Of a stretch of DNA of 64,000 nt, positions 44,981 through 57,600 are shown one piece after another. The notes beneath the pieces are model-generated. The model worked only from the letters and a program-made list of their open reading frames with translations. It did no database searches and was not told the DNA's origin. How positions within the stretch are numbered: the first letter of the stretch is position 1; each line of letters begins with the position of its first letter. The translations under genes were made by a program, and so were the position numbers. The stretch spans positions 62,001-126,000 of the forward strand of contig JAZGUH010000145.1 in NCBI GenBank assembly GCA_037893225.1. Direction: 5' to 3'. Source of the stretch: Hippasteria phrygiana (Eukaryota; Echinodermata; Asteroidea; Valvatida; Goniasteridae).

Positions 44981-45619
44981 CTAGAACTCATCAACTGGTG
45001 TTGTTGCAGTTCTTGAATCTGCGATCTCAAATGAACCTTTTTCATCCTCTCCTTCTACATCTCCCCCCTGTCTGCCAGCCCTTCGTCTCTCAATAATCAC
45101 CACATACAATCTGTAAACCTGAAGTAAGAAGAGGATGCCATTCTTAGCTGTAAAGAAGATCATCGTCTGGCCGAAATTCTGAATAGTAAACATAATATAC
45201 AGCCTCATAGTAAGATAGGGACCATCCTGCATGATGACACTAACCATAAGAGCCCACATTTCTGTCTCACAACAGGTTGCAATGCTAGTGATAGGATTGA
45301 TAGATGGACTTGTGCTAACCACTCGTGTTTTTTTCTGCTTAGTGGCCGTCAACCCCAGAGTGAACTGGAGCAAGCTCCACGCCCAGATGCCTAAAATGAT
45401 GTAGATCAAGATATAATCACAAGCCGTTTCCTCCAACTTGACTGTCTCGGTGACAAACTCCAACATGTCGGCTGCCATACCAGTCAAGGCTAGAAGAAGT
45501 TGTGACAGTTGGTCACGTGTAAGGGCGCCCTTTGGTCCCAGCCAGCGTCCACCAATGAGGACCAGCATCATCGTCTGTTGGAAGATGAGTGCATAGTAAC
45601 GGGCTTGGTCGTACGTCCT
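44981..45619 (-). CDS. TMEM26: TMEM26 coding exon 3 (last)
   Basis: The acceptor GCATTGCAG precedes 45619, and the exon starts RTYDQARYYALIFQQTMMLV. It encodes 212 residues and the TAG stop at 44981-44983. The C-terminal 35 residues are hydrophilic and probably cytosolic. Confidence 0.92.
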   Translation of the reverse strand, partial: RTYDQARYYALIFQQTMMLVLIGGRWLGPKGALTRDQLSQLLLALTGMAADMLEFVTETVKLEETACDYILIYIILGIWAWSLLQFTLGLTATKQKKTRVVSTSPSINPITSIATCCETEMWALMVSVIMQDGPYLTMRLYIMFTIQNFGQTMIFFTAKNGILFLLQVYRLYVVIIERRRAGRQGGDVEGEDEKGSFEIADSRTATTPVDEF

Positions 45620-48600
45620 CTGCAATGCAACAAATCAGACAAACAGCCGGTAAAAACCTTTAATTATTCATAGGGGGAGGTTGACAGAATTCGGGCCCCG
45701 TCTTAAACTGGGTTTTCAGTCCCAATGTGACTCATCAGTTGGCTATTCTGTCAAAGGTCTTCCTGCAACCTGTAATTCATCTGCTTTTCCTGCATTATCC
45801 CATGTCCTTCATTGAGCTACTGGGTCATTGCGCTTTGTTCGAAAGAGTTGAGTGAAGGTTGTGAAGTGACATCATCTGTCGTTGCAGAACTTGTTACATT
45901 TCTTATGCGTTGAAGCAGTGGAGTTTTGAAAAGTGTGTGGGGGGGGGGGGGGGGGGGGGGGGGTTTGAGTACCGGTTGAAATGTAGTGGCGCTTTCGATT
46001 CATAAAAAATAATAATAAAACGATAATACAAAAATACAAAATGTCGCTGGGGGGGGGGGGGGGGGTCCCCCTGCCACGCTGGACATACCACCGCGGTGAA
46101 AGTAACCATAATAGTTTAGTATAAACGCGACGCAGTGATAGTATGGGCATGGTTAGATAAAACATTGCGAGCATACGTATATGCAGGGGAGTTTGTTTAT
46201 TTCCTTTCCATTGTTGTATTTATGGATTTTGTTTGCTATTTTGTTCATTGTTTGTTTATTTGTTGTTGTTCTTTTTTTGTTTTTCTATTTATTCATATAT
46301 TCAGAGTTACATCTAGCTCGTTATAAAGTTACCTGATTGAGCACGCCATTAGATAACTCCTCTCCATCCCCCTCCACATAAACGATGCTTCCATTCTGGC
46401 CGACACAAGCCTCATTGAAGTCGACGAAACAGCGGCTGTTTGCAGACAGGTCGAGTCGATAAAGGCGATAGTCCATGGCGTAGGATTCTAATAGGACAAT
46501 GGGAGGGACTATCCATAGTAAGTACAGGAACACACTGGGAAGAAACCTAGGAACACAAGCAGAAAAGAAGGAAATTGGTGTTTAGAATTTGCCATGAAAA
46601 GCTACACGTACTACATTGTGCCATAGTTGACGATGCTCCGCTAATACGATAAACAATCATAATGTATCAGGAGGGGGAAAGGGAACGCCCCTCCCCTAGG
46701 GTGGATTCGGAGTCCGACGGGGGTCATGCATGCCCCCCCCCCCCCAAAAAAAAAAAAAAACACCCCTAAAAAAACAAAAACAAAAAAACTAAACAGTTTT
46801 AATAAATCAGAACGCTAGAAAATAACAGCAACAGCAACAAAAACAACAACATCCCCAACGACCCCCCCCCCCCCCCCCCCCCCCCCACCACCACCACAAT
46901 TGGCTCAAAACTTTTTAGGATACAAAGGAATCTTTTTGTTGATGCAGTTCATCGTAACATCGATATCTCCCAGTTAGTGAAGATTTAATGATTGTAACAG
47001 TGTTATGTTCTCTGCACATTAATTCTCGAAATAGATAATCATTCATTTCTTATTGTGAAAACCTGAAGCATCTCACATACATCCACGTAAGACAAAGCAA
47101 CAAATGCCTATATAAGGGTAAGCAGAAAGACGTAGCCTAAATCTATATTAAATAATAATAAAAAAAATAAAAATATTTATAATAATAATATAGAGAGAGA
47201 GGGAGAGAAAGAAACGCGCGACGACTGCGCGATTACAGAAGGTCGACACTCTTCAGGTTTGATTGTATAGTGTATAAACGCAGGGTGTAAAATACAATCA
47301 TTCGTAATCTGCCGGTGGATTTATCAAACGAATGATTGATTGGATGTAATGACGAAATGATTGAGGTAAACGACCTTTGCAGGCTTACATAAACGTAGAA
47401 TACAGAAGGTAGAATAAGATAACATCCGGGCATAGTGATCGTAACATGTTAGGTTATTAACAGCGAATAGACGGAGGTGGCTCGAAGATTGACAGCAATT
47501 TAGATGAGGTTCTGTACAAGGACATTTGGAGGGATATTTGTGGGGAAGATTACTTAAAATATTTAAGAAACTGATTTTTGAACATTTCAATGTTAGACTA
47601 TATTTTCGAAGGTAAATTCGCTCCCCGCCTCCAACATCCCCTTCTTTCGAAGTAGCCTAGTGCCTTGTGACACTGTTACTCGCTACGCTGCTGAAAATGT
47701 TTAGAATCCGAACAAAAAGAAAAAAAAAAGTCTTTTATGCCCGCCTGGTTACCTCTGAAAACCACCCTTCCCGCCCGCCCTTCTTGTTTTCCCATCGAAG
47801 AATTGTTCCTGAATGTCATGTATCGGCTTTCGTTGCAAAAAAACAACAGTTTGTCAAGCAGATGCTTGCTCAATTACGCCTGGTAGTATTTTTTTTTAAT
47901 TGGAGTAGGCACGAGCAAGGCTTATTCCAAGCCACACATTTAGAGCATTTATTATTGGAAGGGAAAATCACGATCAGAACATAAAGAATAGAATAAATAT
48001 AAACTCACAGGTTAAGATGTCCCACTAGTAAGCAAGCTTGTCGAGGTCATGGGTTCGAGTCCCACCCGAGTAAACCTGTGATTTTTTCCCATACGCTTTT
48101 GGAAAGCACACGAAACTACAGTGCTTAAAAAACACTACATCGGAAAGGGCAAAAATGTCTTGTAATTTACATCATCCCGACGTATCTTCACATTGAAAAT
48201 ATAGAAACCAATGGTGTAAATAAATAACATTACTGCCGTCTCATCCACATGAGCCCCATTCATATACAAATTCATTGCAAAATTGTGAATTAAATACGTT
48301 GGTGAAAATTTGCTATTTCGGAGAAAATGGGATGAGCCAGTTTGAGATAAGAATGCCAGAGACTAGACGGAAAAAGACTATATACACAGACAGCGAGAAA
48401 GATACTACATGTATAAAAATTGTTACGTAACTAAACAGGCTACACGTATACTAGGTTTTACAAACCTGGGTTTTTGAAATGTAAATTACTCTAAAGATAA
48501 AACAACACCCAAACTATTATAAATGTACATGTATTTCGTAATATATTTTTAGACCTCTATAGATGTTTAAAATTTGTTTTTTGTTATTTTGTTCATGGAT

Positions 48601-51600
48601 AAATCCTACTCTTATTGTTGTAAGTGACATTTCGTAGGAACTGAGCTGATGATTTTCTGAAACTGGGGGATTTTTACACGAAGGACCAAATGTCAGCACG
48701 CCCGGTTAACCAATATTCCCATCTCATCGCCTCATCATCAGGTATAATACGATATTGCCCCTGTTGTTCAGTGTGTTGATGCAGAGGTGTCAGTTGATCC
48801 GTTTGGGCGAGTTAACGATGATAAATGACCATAGGGGACATTCCAAGACACAACTTTCTAAATTAGATGGTGCTGCTTCACTGATCACCATATGGGTTGC
48901 AATGTAAGCTATTGCAATTTGTGTTTATTCTTATTAAACGCCAGCTGCAACTTTATGTACCGGTATATTACAATACTGCTGGTATCTACAGTCGTACACA
49001 GACCTAATGCATAGCGGCTATCTTCGACGATATTGCCTTTGTTACCCTAAGGCTTGGACAGGCATTGGTAAGGCCAAAACAAAATTGTATTGCCCTTAAA
49101 TGGGAAAAATCGGGAGGGAGGGTCGGTCAGTCGAATTTTGTTTTTACCATCCATGAAAACATCAAAACAATACTACATGTCGTGTAACTCGGAAGTCGGG
49201 AGGCACAAAGTAAGCTAATTTAAAAGTGAGATGGCGAAATGCACGATTGTGCCGTCGTAGCTGTATTTAAAGGCAATGCTTTAATAAAGCTTGTTCATTC
49301 TGTGTTGGAAAAAGTGAGATTTTAAAAATTCATTTTAAAAAACAACTATTTGTAGGCCTATGGGAGACAGAATTGGAATGACAGAAATATACCTTCAAGG
49401 TATAGCTGCTACGCGCAAGGTCTATAGCCTGACCCAAAGAATATAGGTTCGTTGGGCTGGATCTTGATTTCACTGAAGTGGCCCCATTTTTTCCGCCCTG
49501 AAGAATGTTTTGAAAAGTGGGGGGGGGGGGGGGGGGGGGGGGGGTCAATGCAGCAGTTGTGAAGTGGTACCGCTTGTGAAGTGGATATAAACGCAACCCA
49601 ACCCAACCCCAACCCCAACCCCCAGGGCCCCATAAAGAACAGTTCACTGATAACTGATGGGGCTAACCTGGTAAAACAATACGAAATAAATACATAAATA
49701 AATAAATAAACCCACCCCAACCCACACAAGTGTGTAAACACCTTCAATCGTGTATACCTCATATTGTCCTTTTGTTCATACTTTAACCCTAACTCCCTAG
49801 GGTGTGTGGAAAATCAGACTGAAATTGGAGGATTCAGGTCTGTTTGGCAAGGACCCTCTTTGGTTTTGTACACGGTTTTCAAATGGGGACCTTTCTCAAC
49901 CGGGGACCCTATTGTCCTCTATTGTTAAAGGTTCCCATTGAATGCAAAACCCCAACTTCCAGGGCTGATGTCATATTCAATTTATTATAGTAATTATTAT
50001 TATCACTGTTTCCATTTGCATTATAGTAGAATCTTACGGTATTTTCCGTATTTGAGAAATAGAGGACGAGAACGAGTTTATGGTTACAGGCGCGTTTGAA
50101 CGCACACCATCTCCCTGTCTATTTTATGTTCATTGCCATTAATAAAAATAGTGAAAGAAAATGTGATTTGCATGAGAGAGGTATGTATGAGTGTGGGATT
50201 TGGATGTAGCGAATGACAAGGCTTGCACAGCACTCTGGGAGAAAATTTGAAAACGAAAAACCGTCGGACGCAGAGCGCGACCATTAGCTCTGAGCAACCA
50301 CCAGACTTGCCCGCTGTGAAATCCAATATTTTGTGAAGCAAGATTTGCCTGTTTTACCATGGCTCAAAGTCAAGTTTAGGCCGTAATCCAAGGCTGCTTT
50401 GAGGCGAGATCCTCCAACCACCGCTATCGCCAAGACCCAAGATGGCCTGCCCGGACGGAGCGTGCAGGCGCCGCAGTTGCAGAGTTGACGACTAGCCAGC
50501 TCTATGCAACCCGTGCGTGACCGATCCCGGCGACACCGGTCACAGACGGCAGGATCCAGGGACTAGCAGGACAACACCAAACTAAACCGGTTTACGATAT
50601 GATCATTGGTGGGCCCATCATTTTTCTTAAAATTAAACAGATACATAGCCTGGCTGTTAAATATTAATATTAATTCTGTGTAGTGTTCTTCGCCTGGTGA
50701 AGCTCAATTAAACAGTAGGTTTTGAACAGTGGCGTATCCAGCGGGGGAAGGGCACCCCCCTCCCCCCGGCGGCATTTGAGGCGTCATAAAAAACAAAAAG
50801 AAATAGTGTTTTTAATACGATTTTAAGACGATTCAGACGTTGTTTGCCCTCCCTGGCACAAAAAGCTGGATACGCTACTGGTTTTGAATTTTGTGTAGCT
50901 TGATTATATCGCTGCCCCTGTTTTATGTGTGATCATTAGGCCTATAAGACGATTCATTGATATTATTAAAACGTCGAAGAGAACAATTTCACTCTTGAGA
51001 CAGTTATTCCTGGAAGTTAAGAAACGAGTGATAGTGAGATTGTGGTTGTTTTATTAGTGTAAGGAAAGTTTGTGGGTCTACGTCTGACGAGACCAGGGTG
51101 AAGGAATTTATCCAAGCTTATTGTGTACATATTTTGTTTGTCGTAATTTCGTTTACTTCTAAATTAAATTTCGTAACTTTAACTGAAAGTTTCATGTGAT
51201 TTTTCTTTTTGTTTCCACATGCTGTCGTGGGTGACGAACGCTCAAAGACCATTGGTTTCGCGCAGCATCTTGGGCGCGCGTTACACCAATCCAACCCAAC
51301 CCGACCCGACCCGGCGAAATTTCGGCAGGGCTGGATACACTATTACATCAGGGGCGTGGTAATGTTTTTTGCCGCCGATGTTTTTACCGTCGCCGCCATA
51401 AAAGGGGTATTATTTTTATGGGGAGGGGAAGAATGATTTTTTTATCTCCTGAATGTCGACATAACAATGCATTAAAACAATTATGTATTTATCATTGTTT
51501 GAAAACCTAATACATGTCTATAGCATTTTCCCGACCACTTGCCCTGTGCCTTTCATCAACATAAACGGTAACTAAAAGAAAATCAATCGCGCGCTCTATT

Positions 51601-54600
51601 TATTATTCTAGTGCTATGTAGGCCTAATTACGTTGGCAAAAACCTGAAACGGGATATCAATAATAATTCACAGACACGAGTAAATTATATTTCTTCTCTT
51701 ATTATTGTAGTCCAGATTTTGCACATGCACATTACTATTATTAATTTATTTTTTAGAAATGACATCGACATTTCTCAAAACATGTCAAACCCTTTGGGCC
51801 TATCCGCACGCCTTTAGAATTCAGGTTTGAATTTAGGCCGATTAACAGACATTGTTCATTTATACAGTTAGAAGGCCTTGATGTGTCGATCTTAGCTGAA
51901 TCTTTCTCAAAGTTTTAGCTTTTGAAAAAAAAGATTCTGCTAGGATGGAAACATCAAGTCCTAGCTTTTATCAATTAATATATTTCAAGTCATTCCAGTT
52001 AACTGCCGTCAGTTCAAAAAGTATTCGTTGCATTCGTTAATATATTTGTGGTTTTCATTAGCCTGCTAATATATCAGGAAGTTCTATACTTCTACGGTAC
52101 CCTGCGCGCGGAAGGTTTAAGTAATGATTTAGCGATGTTCACATTCTTTTAAAGACAACTTTACGGGGCAAACGATGGGTCAGGCAACATCGCAGTACAT
52201 AGAAAGTAGGCGCAATTTAGACAGGCTTTTACATATAGGCTCTCATCAAGAAACCGAGAAAAAACCACTTGTAATAATGATGACAATTTTTCTATCCTTT
52301 AAGGTGTGGTTCTGTAACGCCAAAGAACGCCATTATAACGTGATTTGTGAAAGTTATAAATCATTCATTTCACAAGAAACGGTTTTTAGATACCCTTAAC
52401 CGAGCAGCCATATGGCGGTTTGACATAATTATATAGCAATAAACAGAATTATGACTTAACGATAGACACATCAGCAGTATAGTAATTTATTTCCCTAGTT
52501 TTTCATATCAATGTTAGATTTCAATTAAATTTTTCAATATGGTTGTTTTTCATTGCCGACAGGGTTAAATGTAATACTCGTAGGCCTACAACATTTGCAA
52601 ACATCAATTCTTTGCCTGGTGCATATTTCCCTTCATCTTACGATCTTTCCTGTTTCAAGAGGAATCTTAATTCCTACCTCTTGCATCTTCGATTCTTTTT
52701 CCCTTTATAGCTCCGTACCTTGAGTGGCTTTTAGCCTTGTTTATGGCGAACTAAATAAAAACTACTGGTGAGAATTTTAAAATTCCTTAAAAAAAAAAAA
52801 ACGCGACCCGACTTTTGAGGGCAACACAACTATGTTTAGGCCTATGGGAGACAGAATTGGAATGACAGAAATATACAGCACAGCACTGGGAGAAAATTTG
52901 AAAACAAAAAACCGTCGGACGCAGAGCGCGACCATTAGCTTTGAGCAACCACCAGACTTGCCCGCTGTGAAATCAAAGATTTTGTGAAGCAAGATTTGCC
53001 TGTTTCACCATGACTCAAAGTCAAGTTTAGGCCGTAATCTAAGGCTGCTTTGAGGCGAGATCCTCCAACCACCGCTCAGACATCGCCAAGACCCAAGATG
53101 GCCTGCCGGACGGAGCGTGGAGGCGCCGCAGTGGCAGAGTTGACGACTGGCCAGCTACATATAACCCGTGCGTGACCGATCCTGGGGACACTGATCACAG
53201 ACGGCAGGATCCAGGGACTAGCAGGACAACACCAAAATAAACCGGTTCACGATATGATCATTGGTGGGCCCATCGTTTTTAAAGAAATTAAACAGATACA
53301 TAGCCTGACTGTTAAATATTGATATTAATTCTGTGTAGTGATCTTCGCCTGGTAGCGGTTAAGTAAAGCTCAATTAAACAGTAGATTTTTAACAGTTGCG
53401 TATCCAGCGGGGGGGGGGGGGGGGGGGGCCTCGGCGGCATTTGAGGCGTCATAAAAAAACAAAAAGAAATAGTGTTTCTAATACGATTTTAAGACGATTC
53501 AGACGTTGTTTGCCCTCCCTGGCACAAACAGCTGGATACGCTACTGGTTTTGAATTTTGTGTAGCTTGATTATATCGCTGCCCCTGTTTTATGTGTGATC
53601 ATTAGGCCTATAAGACGATTCGTTGATATTATTGAAACGTCGAAGAGAACAATCTCACTCTTGAGATAGTAATTCCTGCAAGTTAAGAAACGAGTGACAG
53701 TGAGATTGTGGTTGTTTTATTAGTGTAAGGAAAGTTTGTGGGTCTACGTCTGACGAGACCAGGGTGAAGGAATTAATCCAAGCTTATTGTGTACATATTA
53801 ATTTTGTTTGTTGTAATTTCGTTTACTTCTAAATTGAATTTCGTAACTTTAACTGAAAGTTTCATGTGAGTTTTCTTTCTGTTTCCACATGCTGTCGTGG
53901 GTGACGAACGCTCAAAGACAATTGGTTTCGCGCATTATCTCGGGCGCGCGTTACACCAATCCAACCCAACCCGACCCGGCGAAATTTCGGCAGGGCTGGA
54001 TACACTACTGCATCAGGGGCGTGGTCATGTTTTTTACCGCCGATGTTTTTACCGTCGCCGCCATAAAAGGAGTATTATTTATATGGGGAGGGGAAGAATT
54101 ATTTTTGTATGTCCTGAATGTCGACATATTAATGAAACATAACAATGCATTAAAACAATTATGTATTTATCATTGTTTGAAAACCTAATACATGTCTATA
54201 GCATTTTCCCGACCACTTGCCCTGTGCCTTTCATCAACATAAACGGTAACTAAAAGAAAATCAATCGCGCGCTCTATTTATTATTCTAGTGCTATGTAGG
54301 CCTAATTACGTGGGCAAAAACCTGAAACGGGATATCAATAATAATTCACAGACACGAGTAAATGATATTTCTTCTCTTATTATTGTAGTCCAGATTTTGC
54401 ACATGCACATTACTATTATTAATTTATTTTTTAGAAATGATATCGACATTTCTCAAAACATGTCAAACCCTTTGGGCCTATCCGCACGCCTTTAGAATTC
54501 AGGTTTGAATTTAGGCCGATTAACAGACATTGTTCATTTATACAGTTAGAAGGCCTTGATGTGTCGATCTTAGCTGAATCATTCTCAAAGTTTTAGCTTT

Positions 54601-57600
54601 TGAAAAAAAAGATTCTGCTAGGATGGAAACATCAAGTCCTAGCTTTTATCAATTAATATATTTCAAGTCATTCCAGTTAACTGCCGTCAGTTCAAAAAGT
54701 ATTCGTTGCATTCGTTAATATATTTGTGGTTTTCATTAGCCTGCTGATATATCAGGAAGTTCTGTGGTACCCTGCGCGCGGATGTTTCAGTAATGATTTC
54801 GCGATTTTCACATTCTTTTAAAGACAGCTTTGCGGGGCAAACGATGGGTTAGGCAACATCGCAGTACATAGAAAGTACGCGCAATTTAGACAGGCTTTTA
54901 CATATAGGCTCTCATCAAGAAACCGGAAAAAAACCAGTAGTAATAATGATGACAATTTTTATAGCCTTGAAGGTGTGGTTCTGTAACGCCAAAGAACGCC
55001 ATTATAACGTGATTTGTGAAAGTTATAAATCATTCATTTCACAAGAAACAGTGTTTAGAAACCCTTAACCGAGCAGCCATAATATGGCGGTTTAGCATAA
55101 TTATAGAGCAATAAACAGAATGATGACTTTAAATTTTGCAATATGGTTTTTCATTGCCGACATGATTAAATGTAATACTCGTACAACATTTGCAAACATC
55201 AATTCTTTGCCTGGTGCATGTTTCCCTTCATCTTACAATCTTTCCTGCTTCAAGAGGAATCTCAATTCTAACCTCTTGCATCTTTGATTCTTTTTCCCTT
55301 TGTAGCTCCATACGTCGAGTGGCCTTTAGCCTTGTTTGTGGCGAACTTCCATAAAAACTACTGAATTATTATGAAAACCTTACTTGACTGTAAGTAAATA
55401 ATAGTCTCAAGCATCCTGTTTTGGTATAGGGTTCTGAACAGAATCGAGGAAACTCAAGGTCTCGGACATGTACTCTGCCCGTCGTCAAGAGACTGTCCGA
55501 AACGTTAAGTGTCCCCGGTTCTTTTCAGAACCATACAAACTCAGTCACAAAAGAAAGAGTTGCCCCATGGGGCTACGGCAAATCTGTCACCACAAGCCTT
55601 CAAATTTTATCCAATATACCACCGTTACACTTGTTATGTGCGACTTTTATGGCACACGCTTCATAGCCCGTTCTCACTTGAACGATTTTCTACGCGACTG
55701 CCGTGCGACTACCAAATCGCACAGGGCGTACGAGAGTCGCACGGCAGTATGTTGATGATTCGCACAGATTGTAGGGGTGTCGTGTGTAATTCGGACAGGT
55801 CGCATGCCCGTGCAAGTTTTTTCAAATGTTGAAAATGTCCATACGGCTGTCGCACGGTTTGCATTGGTCGCATGGGGGTCGCACGGCAGTCGCACGACAG
55901 TCTGATAGGTCGCAAGGAGTCTGAAGAGAGTCGCACGGCTTGGCCGTGCCGTTCTTGCTGCCTGCCTGCCTGCTTGCCATCACTCTTCTTCGGTAGCATC
56001 GTTATGTTGTGTTGTGTTGAATACTTGTTGACTGTCGAACATCAAGTGCGGCTATGAAGATCGAACGGCGCTTATACGGCGGTCGCACGGCGCTCTGATT
56101 GGTTGTACGGCGGTTGTACCGCATGCGCACAGGTCGCACGCAAGTTAAACAAAAATCGCACGACGCTTGCGCGGGACTCGTAGGCCTACAGGTTGTACGG
56201 CAGTCGCACGGAACTTGAACCGTTATCGGATGTTTCGGAAGGAAATGTCGCACGAGAGTTGAACGGCAGTCGCACGGCAGTTATACAAGTGCGACTGCGC
56301 GGGAAAGAAAAAGGGAAATTCGTACGGAAATCGCACGGCTGTACGACTTTTTAGTCGCACCGCAGTTGTACAAAAAATCGTTCAAGTGAGAACGGGCTAT
56401 TAGGCCTATATAGGTTTTTCCGGCCAGTTTCGCAGAAATTGCAATTCAAATCCATCTCGATAGTGGCCAATTTAAAGCGAATTAGCTCCCTGCTGTCGTT
56501 CGCGTGGTTCTTATTAGATTTCAGGCCACCTTCAAATTTGTTTCCATACCCGACATGTTCATGTTTAACACATCCTATTATAGGTGAAAGTTATGTTAAT
56601 CGGTTTAAGTGTTTTAGCAGTTTATTCTTATTTTTGTAATTAATTTCCGCGCATTCTATTTAGCACTATTCTCTATAGTTTGTTAATTTTCAAAGTGTCT
56701 GCTATCTGTCTTTTTAATCTAAAGAAATTAAAATGTAAACAAGTGATGTTAGAAAATTAAGCATGAAAGTCGACATAACCTACAGGCAACAGTGAAACTA
56801 ATGTGATGTTTTTTCCTCTTTTTGTTTTTTTCCACATACATGTTTTCTTAATTCTTTACCTCTTTCTCTTTTATCTTTGGTTTTAAATTATGATCTGGGT
56901 TTTCTTACATATCTTTAGATTTTTCTCAATTTACTCTTTATCCATACACATGATTGACTTGGCTGCTGCAGGATACTTGCTTCTGATAGGTCTGTCTGTA
57001 ATAGTTTGCACAGTCATCGGAGAAGTGGCGAAATCTTGTGGGGAAAAAGTACTTTCATCCATATACTTTCAAATTGGAACAAAGACACCCCATTTAATTT
57101 TAACAAAGAATGAATAACATGGACCTATTTCGAATTCCTTTGCTTACTTTTAAAAATGCTTGCTTATAATGGAGAATTCGAATGACCAAACTTACGCAGC
57201 TAGAAGCTCCGGCGAATTTTAATACTCCCGTGTGCAGTTTTAATTTGAATGTACAATTGTTAAAATTGCATGATTCAAATGTGCAATTGCATGCTTTTAC
57301 TTTTAAATTGAATGTTTTAAGTAAATTTAATGTTGATCTCAACGTGCATTTAAATTGGATGATTGATCATCAATCTGGCCGCAAAATCTGCTAAATTGGC
57401 AGGGAAAACCTAAAGTAAAATGTTAAATTCTAGGTTGTGTAAGTATTATTTTGTTGGCAGGGGTTTGAAGGGCACATCTTTTTTATGACAGTTCAAACTT
57501 TCTTCCTTTCCCCGGACAGCCCCTGACAGCGAAAAGTTTTATTCTCTAAAGAAATGAAATAAATGAAACACTGAAATGAACAAATGAACAAAATGCATGT

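Larger units (their letters stand above)
49353..52770. repeat. Large tandem duplication, copy 1
   Basis: Starts AGGCCTATGGGAGACAGAAT and ends with the LINE-like tail near 52770. From about 50228 onward it matches copy 2 (52877-55368) at an offset of 2650-2670 bp with a few percent difference and small indels. The segment 49392-50227 is present only in this copy. Confidence 0.88.
52837..55368. repeat. Large tandem duplication, copy 2
   Basis: Begins with the same AGGCCTATGGGAGACAGAAT block as copy 1, then joins directly to the segment matching 50228 onward. It ends with the same LINE tail near 55368. Both copies lie inside TMEM26 intron 1. Confidence 0.88.

Noticed and set aside
56890..57117. 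Short hydrophobic plus-strand frame
   Set aside because: It has one possible membrane segment but no homologue I recognise and no neighbouring exon. It lies antisense in a TMEM26 intron.
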